From JALQTD01 sp965656785 (GTDB lineage: Bacteria; Bacteroidota; Bacteroidia; Flavobacteriales_D; Sanyastnellaceae), in the NCBI GenBank assembly GCA_965656785.1, contig CBFHLY010000005.1, forward strand, positions 55,384 through 119,383: a DNA stretch of 64,000 nt, read 5' to 3'. Below the pieces are notes generated by a model that had not been told where the DNA came from, ran no database searches, and worked only from the letters and a program-made list of their open reading frames with translations. The translations under genes and the position numbers were made by a program. This document shows, one piece after another, positions 60,468 to 64,000 of the stretch (the first letter of the stretch is position 1; each line of letters opens with the position of its first letter).

Positions 60468-61724
60468 ATGGCTGAAATCATTCGGATGCCCAAGTTGAGC
60501 GACACGATGACCGAAGGGGTCGTCGCGGCTTGGCACAAGAACATCGGTGACGCTGTTGAGAGCGGAGAATTGCTCGCGGAAATCGAAACCGATAAGGCGA
60601 CGATGGAATTTGAATCGTTCAACGACGGGGTGTTGTTGCACATTGGTGTACCGGAAGGCGGTTCCGCGCCAGTGGACAGCGTGTTGGCCATCGTTGGCGA
60701 AGCTGGCGAGGACTTCCAAGCGCTGTTGAACAGCGAAGCATCGGCTGCCCCCGCTCCTGTTGCTGCAGAAGCGGCTCCGGCTCCGGCTCCGGTGGCTGCG
60801 GCTCCTGCGGCTGCGCCGGTTGCAGTGGCTCCTGCTCCGGTGGCGGCCCCCGTGGCGGCTCCGGCTCCGGCCCCTGCGGTCAACGGGCGGGTCAAGGCAT
60901 CCCCATTGGCGAAGCGCTTGGCCGAGGAACGCGGCATTCCGTTGGGCGTGGTCCCGGGAAGCGGAGACGCGGGTCGCATTGTGAAGCGCGACATCGAGGC
61001 GTTCGTTCCGGTGGCTGCTCCGGCTGCGGCTTTGGCCGGTCAAGAGCGCTACACGGAAGTGGCCGTTTCCCAAATGCGGAAAACGATCGCCCGCCGCCTC
61101 GCAGAAAGCAAATTCAGCGCCCCCCATTTCTACCTGACCATTTCCATCGACATGGACGCAGCGATGGAGGCTCGCAAGCAAATCAATGCCCTTCCCGACA
61201 CGAAGGTCAGCTTCAACGACATGGTGGTGAAGGCTTCCGCCCTGGCGCTCAAGCAGCACCCCGCGGTGAACAGCTCGTGGCTTGGCGATCGCATTCGGTA
61301 CAACGAACACGTGCACATCGGGGTCGCGGTGGCCGTTGAGGACGGATTGCTCGTGCCGGTGGTGCGCCATACGGATACGCTGCCGCTGACCGCCATCGGA
61401 GCGCAGGTGAAGGAATTCGCTGGCAAGGCACGCGATAAGAAACTGCAGCCGAGCGATTGGGAAGGCAACACCTTCACCATTTCGAACTTGGGCATGTTCG
61501 GCATTGAGGAATTCACGGCCATCATCAACCCGCCGGATGCGTGCATTTTGGCAGTGGGTGGCATCCAGCAGGTCCCGGTCGTCAAGAACGGAGCCGTGGT
61601 GCCGGGCAACGTCATGAAGGTCACCTTGAGCTGCGACCACCGCGTGGTCGATGGGGCGTCGGGCGCCGCCTTCTTGAACACGTTGAAAACGTACTTGGAA
61701 CATCCCGTGACGATGCTCGCTTGA
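60468..61724 (+). CDS. pdhC: Dihydrolipoyl acetyltransferase (pyruvate dehydrogenase E2)
   Basis: 418 residues. A single lipoyl domain (about 1-80) with Lys43 in EIETDKATMEFES, an Ala/Pro-rich flexible linker (about 92-144), a peripheral subunit-binding domain with ASPLAKRLAEERGI and DAGRIVKRDIEAF, and the catalytic acetyltransferase domain with the HRVVDGA motif near the end. It is the core of the pyruvate dehydrogenase complex. It lies 42 bases after pdhA in the same direction, probably one operon. A hairpin follows. Confidence 0.95.
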   Translation: MAEIIRMPKLSDTMTEGVVAAWHKNIGDAVESGELLAEIETDKATMEFESFNDGVLLHIGVPEGGSAPVDSVLAIVGEAGEDFQALLNSEASAAPAPVAAEAAPAPAPVAAAPAAAPVAVAPAPVAAPVAAPAPAPAVNGRVKASPLAKRLAEERGIPLGVVPGSGDAGRIVKRDIEAFVPVAAPAAALAGQERYTEVAVSQMRKTIARRLAESKFSAPHFYLTISIDMDAAMEARKQINALPDTKVSFNDMVVKASALALKQHPAVNSSWLGDRIRYNEHVHIGVAVAVEDGLLVPVVRHTDTLPLTAIGAQVKEFAGKARDKKLQPSDWEGNTFTISNLGMFGIEEFTAIINPPDACILAVGGIQQVPVVKNGAVVPGNVMKVTLSCDHRVVDGASGAAFLNTLKTYLEHPVTMLA

Positions 61725-61747
61725 GCGCGCTCACGTCTTGAACATTG

Positions 61748-61785
61748 ACACAGCCGTCCCTGAATGGGGGCGGCTGTGTTGCTTT
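61748..61785 (+). terminator. Hairpin terminator candidate after pdhC
   Basis: Arms ACACAGCCG and CGGCTGTGT with an inner CCC/GGG, followed by a weak T-containing tract (TGCTTTG). The hairpin lies between the pdhC stop and recG. Confidence 0.5.
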
Positions 61786-61816
61786 GAAACGCCCACTGCG
61801 CGACCTTGCAGCAGCG

Positions 61817-63922
61817 ATGCCCTCGATCCAACTCGACACCCCGATTGAATTCGTAAAAGGCGTGGGGCCCCAACGCGCTGAATTCCTGCGCGTTGAACTC
61901 GGCATCCACACCGCGGGCGACCTGTTGGAGCACATTCCGTTTCGGTACGAGGACCGGTCGCAGTTCGTCGAAGTGGCGGCCATTCAATCCGATGCCACGT
62001 CCATCCAGCTGCAAGGCGTCATCACGCAGGTGAACGAGGTGCCCACGAAGCGGGGCAAGCGCATCGTTGCGCAGTTCGAAGACGCAACGGGGCGCTTGGA
62101 ACTCGTTTGGTTCAAGGGTGGCCGGTGGGTCGTTGCGCAGTTGCCGGTTCATCAGCAGGTGGTTGTTTTCGGCAAGCCCGCGAAATTTGGAGGCAGGTGG
62201 AACATCGCGCACCCGGAAGTGGAGCGCCTGGAGGCCTTTCGGGGACGGCAGGGGCTCGGCCTGCAGCCGGTTTACTCCTCGACCGAGAAGCTGTCGAACC
62301 GCGGGCTGTCTTCTGCCGGCATCGCGCGGCTCATCCGCACGGTGTTGGGCCAAAACGAATTCACCATCCCGGAAACCCTGCCCGCTGAACTCCTCGCCGA
62401 GCTCCGCATGCCCTCCCGGGACGAAGCGTTTCGAAGCGTTCATTCCCCGCCCGACCCCACCACCGCCGACCGCGCCCGCAACCGCCTGAAATTTGAGGAA
62501 CTGCTTTACCTCCAGCTGCTGCTGGTCCGCAAGAAGCAACTTGCGACCACCGATCAACCCGGTGTGCGCTTCGGAGCCGTCGGCGATCGGTTCAACACGT
62601 TCTACGCGAACCACCTCCCGTTCGAGCTCACCGGCGCCCAAAAGCGCGTGATGCGCGAAATCCGCGCCGACACCAACACGGGTTGGCACATGAATCGCCT
62701 GCTCCAAGGCGACGTGGGGTCGGGAAAAACGGTGGTGTCCCTCCTGACGGCCCTGCTCGCCATCGACAACGGTTACCAAGCCTGCGTCATGGCCCCTACT
62801 GAAATCCTCGCGAACCAGCATTTCGTCGGGTTCAAGGACTTGCTCGCCGAGCTGGACGTGCGCGTCGAGCTGCTCACCGGATCGGTGAAAAAGGCGGATC
62901 GCGTGCCGATTTTGGAGGGCTTGGCGAACGGCGAGGTGCACATCCTCGTCGGCACCCATGCCCTCATTGAGCCCGGGGTGAAGTTCAGGGCGTTGGGATT
63001 GGCCGTCATCGATGAGCAGCACCGGTTTGGCGTGCAGCAGCGGGCGAAGCTTTGGGCCAAATCCAATCCGCCCCCCCACGTCCTCGTCATGACGGCCACG
63101 CCCATCCCGCGCACCCTCGCGATGACGGCTTACGGCGACCTCGACGTCAGCATCATCGACGAATTGCCGCCCGGCCGCAAGCCCATTCGCACCGTCCACC
63201 GAACGGACGGCGCGCGCCTCCGCGTCCTGCAATTCGTCGAGGAAGAAATCGCGCGCGGCCGCCAAGTTTACGTCGTCTTCCCGCTCATCGAAGAAAGCGC
63301 GACCCTCGACCACAAGGACCTCATGGACGGCTACGAGAGCCTCTCGCGCCGCTTCCCGCTCCCGACGTACCGCATCAGCATCGTGCACGGCCGCATGCCC
63401 GCCGAGGACAAGGACCTCGAAATGAAGCGGTTCGCAAACGGCGAAGCGCACATCCTCGTGGCAACCACGGTCATTGAGGTCGGCGTGAACGTCCCCAATG
63501 CTTCTGTGATGATCATTGAATCCGCCGAGCGCTTCGGCCTTTCCCAACTGCACCAACTGCGGGGCCGCGTGGGGCGTGGCGCCGAGCAGAGTTACTGCAT
63601 CTTGATGACGAAGGACGAGCTCGGGAAAGAGGCGGCGCTGCGGATGGAGACGATGTGCCGAACGAATGACGGGTTTGAGATCGCGGAGGTGGATTTGGAA
63701 TTGCGGGGGCCGGGCGATTTGATGGGGACGCAACAGTCTGGGGTACCGGATTTGAAGATGGCGGATTTGATGCGGGACCGGGAGGTGTTGAGCGCCGCGC
63801 GCTACATCGCTTCGCGGGTGTTGGAGGAGGATCCGGAGCTGGCGAAGCCGGAGCATGCTATCCTCAATCGGGAGTTGAAACGTGTGGCGGCGGGGCGGCC
63901 GGATTGGAGCCGGATTTCCTGA
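61817..63922 (+). CDS. recG: ATP-dependent DNA helicase RecG
   Basis: 701 residues. The wedge/OB domain (about 55-180) is followed by the helicase with Walker A GDVGSGKT (about 298), the DEQHRFGVQQR motif (near 399), MTATPIPRTLAM and the QLRGRVGRGAEQSYC segment. RecG remodels stalled replication forks. The ATG at 61817 begins the usual IQLDTPIEFVKGVGPQRA segment; the frame is open earlier without support. It stands downstream of pdhC after a hairpin. Confidence 0.96.
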   Translation: MPSIQLDTPIEFVKGVGPQRAEFLRVELGIHTAGDLLEHIPFRYEDRSQFVEVAAIQSDATSIQLQGVITQVNEVPTKRGKRIVAQFEDATGRLELVWFKGGRWVVAQLPVHQQVVVFGKPAKFGGRWNIAHPEVERLEAFRGRQGLGLQPVYSSTEKLSNRGLSSAGIARLIRTVLGQNEFTIPETLPAELLAELRMPSRDEAFRSVHSPPDPTTADRARNRLKFEELLYLQLLLVRKKQLATTDQPGVRFGAVGDRFNTFYANHLPFELTGAQKRVMREIRADTNTGWHMNRLLQGDVGSGKTVVSLLTALLAIDNGYQACVMAPTEILANQHFVGFKDLLAELDVRVELLTGSVKKADRVPILEGLANGEVHILVGTHALIEPGVKFRALGLAVIDEQHRFGVQQRAKLWAKSNPPPHVLVMTATPIPRTLAMTAYGDLDVSIIDELPPGRKPIRTVHRTDGARLRVLQFVEEEIARGRQVYVVFPLIEESATLDHKDLMDGYESLSRRFPLPTYRISIVHGRMPAEDKDLEMKRFANGEAHILVATTVIEVGVNVPNASVMIIESAERFGLSQLHQLRGRVGRGAEQSYCILMTKDELGKEAALRMETMCRTNDGFEIAEVDLELRGPGDLMGTQQSGVPDLKMADLMRDREVLSAARYIASRVLEEDPELAKPEHAILNRELKRVAAGRPDWSRIS

Positions 63923-63932
63923 ACTTCGGGGC

Positions 63933-64000
63933 ATGAATGCGGAATGGAAAGGTTGGGCGTTGGGGGCGGTGGTCGCTGTGGTGTCGGCGGTGGCTGCGTT
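63933..64000 (+). CDS. Start of a membrane or exported protein (cut by the window edge)
   Basis: Reading from the ATG at 63933, 10 bases after the recG stop region, the 22 visible residues contain one hydrophobic stretch (ALGAVVAVVSAVAA), suggesting a signal peptide or membrane segment. Too little is visible to name it. Confidence 0.45.
   Translation, partial: MNAEWKGWALGAVVAVVSAVAA

Noticed and set aside
61130..63934. Open frame of 934 codons on the minus strand opposite pdhC and recG
   Set aside because: The product is His/Arg/Pro-rich with no domain order, and the opposite strand has clear PdhC and RecG motifs; long antisense frames come from the GC-rich codon bias here.
1..64000. Search for insertion sequences, phage genes, integrases, toxin-antitoxin pairs and rRNA genes
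   Set aside because: None was seen; all large frames on the coding strands fit chromosomal housekeeping or envelope genes.

Overview
The window is a gene-dense stretch (about 54 protein genes, one tRNA, no gap above 300 bases, high GC) from a member of the Bacteroidota, probably a high-GC Flavobacteriia-type lineage; the order is uncertain. The evidence is the set of type IX secretion (T9SS) and gliding genes (gldD, gldE, gldJ, porX, a porP/sprF-like gene, porU, porV), Bacteroidota-style promoter boxes (TAnnTTTG and TAtcTTCG), and gene orders known from this phylum: mutY-ssb-gldE-gldD, porX-tsaE-ald, tig-clpP-clpX and murF-gldJ-porU-porV. No mobile element, phage, rRNA or CRISPR was seen. It reads as core chromosome.

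Region by region. 1-2.5 kb: start of cysS, an SDR/L-threonine-dehydrogenase-like gene and queA. 2.6-14 kb: a long leftward run of envelope genes (mutY, ssb, gldE, gldD, coaX, an outer-membrane protein, a TPR protein, lptC, a small membrane protein, a second CNNM/CorC protein, ppiD). 14-17 kb: rightward HU, a TPR protein, a 29-residue basic protein too short for usual gene calling, and RNase G; then a leftward HD phosphohydrolase. 18-21 kb: porX-tsaE-ald. 21-27.6 kb: leftward tig, clpP, clpX, mutS and tRNA-Leu(UAG). 27.8-33.6 kb: an OstA-like protein, an overlapping pair of envelope genes of which the second resembles helix-hairpin-helix barrel proteins, efp and a SpoIIE-type phosphatase. 33.5-37.8 kb: a small polysaccharide group (Wzy-like, Wzz-like, glycosyltransferase) and rnhB. 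38-42 kb: a 1317-residue secreted multidomain protein. 42-47.7 kb: Na/Pi cotransporter, lipoprotein, LuxE-like enzyme, PiT-like permease and tyrS. 47.7-57.8 kb: murF, gldJ, porP-like, porU, porV, ispF. 57.8-64 kb: DUF4956 plus VTC polyphosphate polymerase, pdhA, pdhC, recG and the start of one more gene.

Together the genes describe outer-membrane and lipoprotein biogenesis (LptC, OstA-like, PpiD), T9SS export and cargo processing (PorU, PorV, GldJ, PorP-like, with PorX as regulator) and housekeeping. Phosphate uptake and polyphosphate genes recur in the right third. The observations most worth follow-up are the secreted lamin-tail/cupredoxin/dockerin-like protein, the helix-hairpin-helix barrel pair, the tiny COX24-like basic protein before rng, and a strongly over-represented GGCCAAA motif throughout the window.
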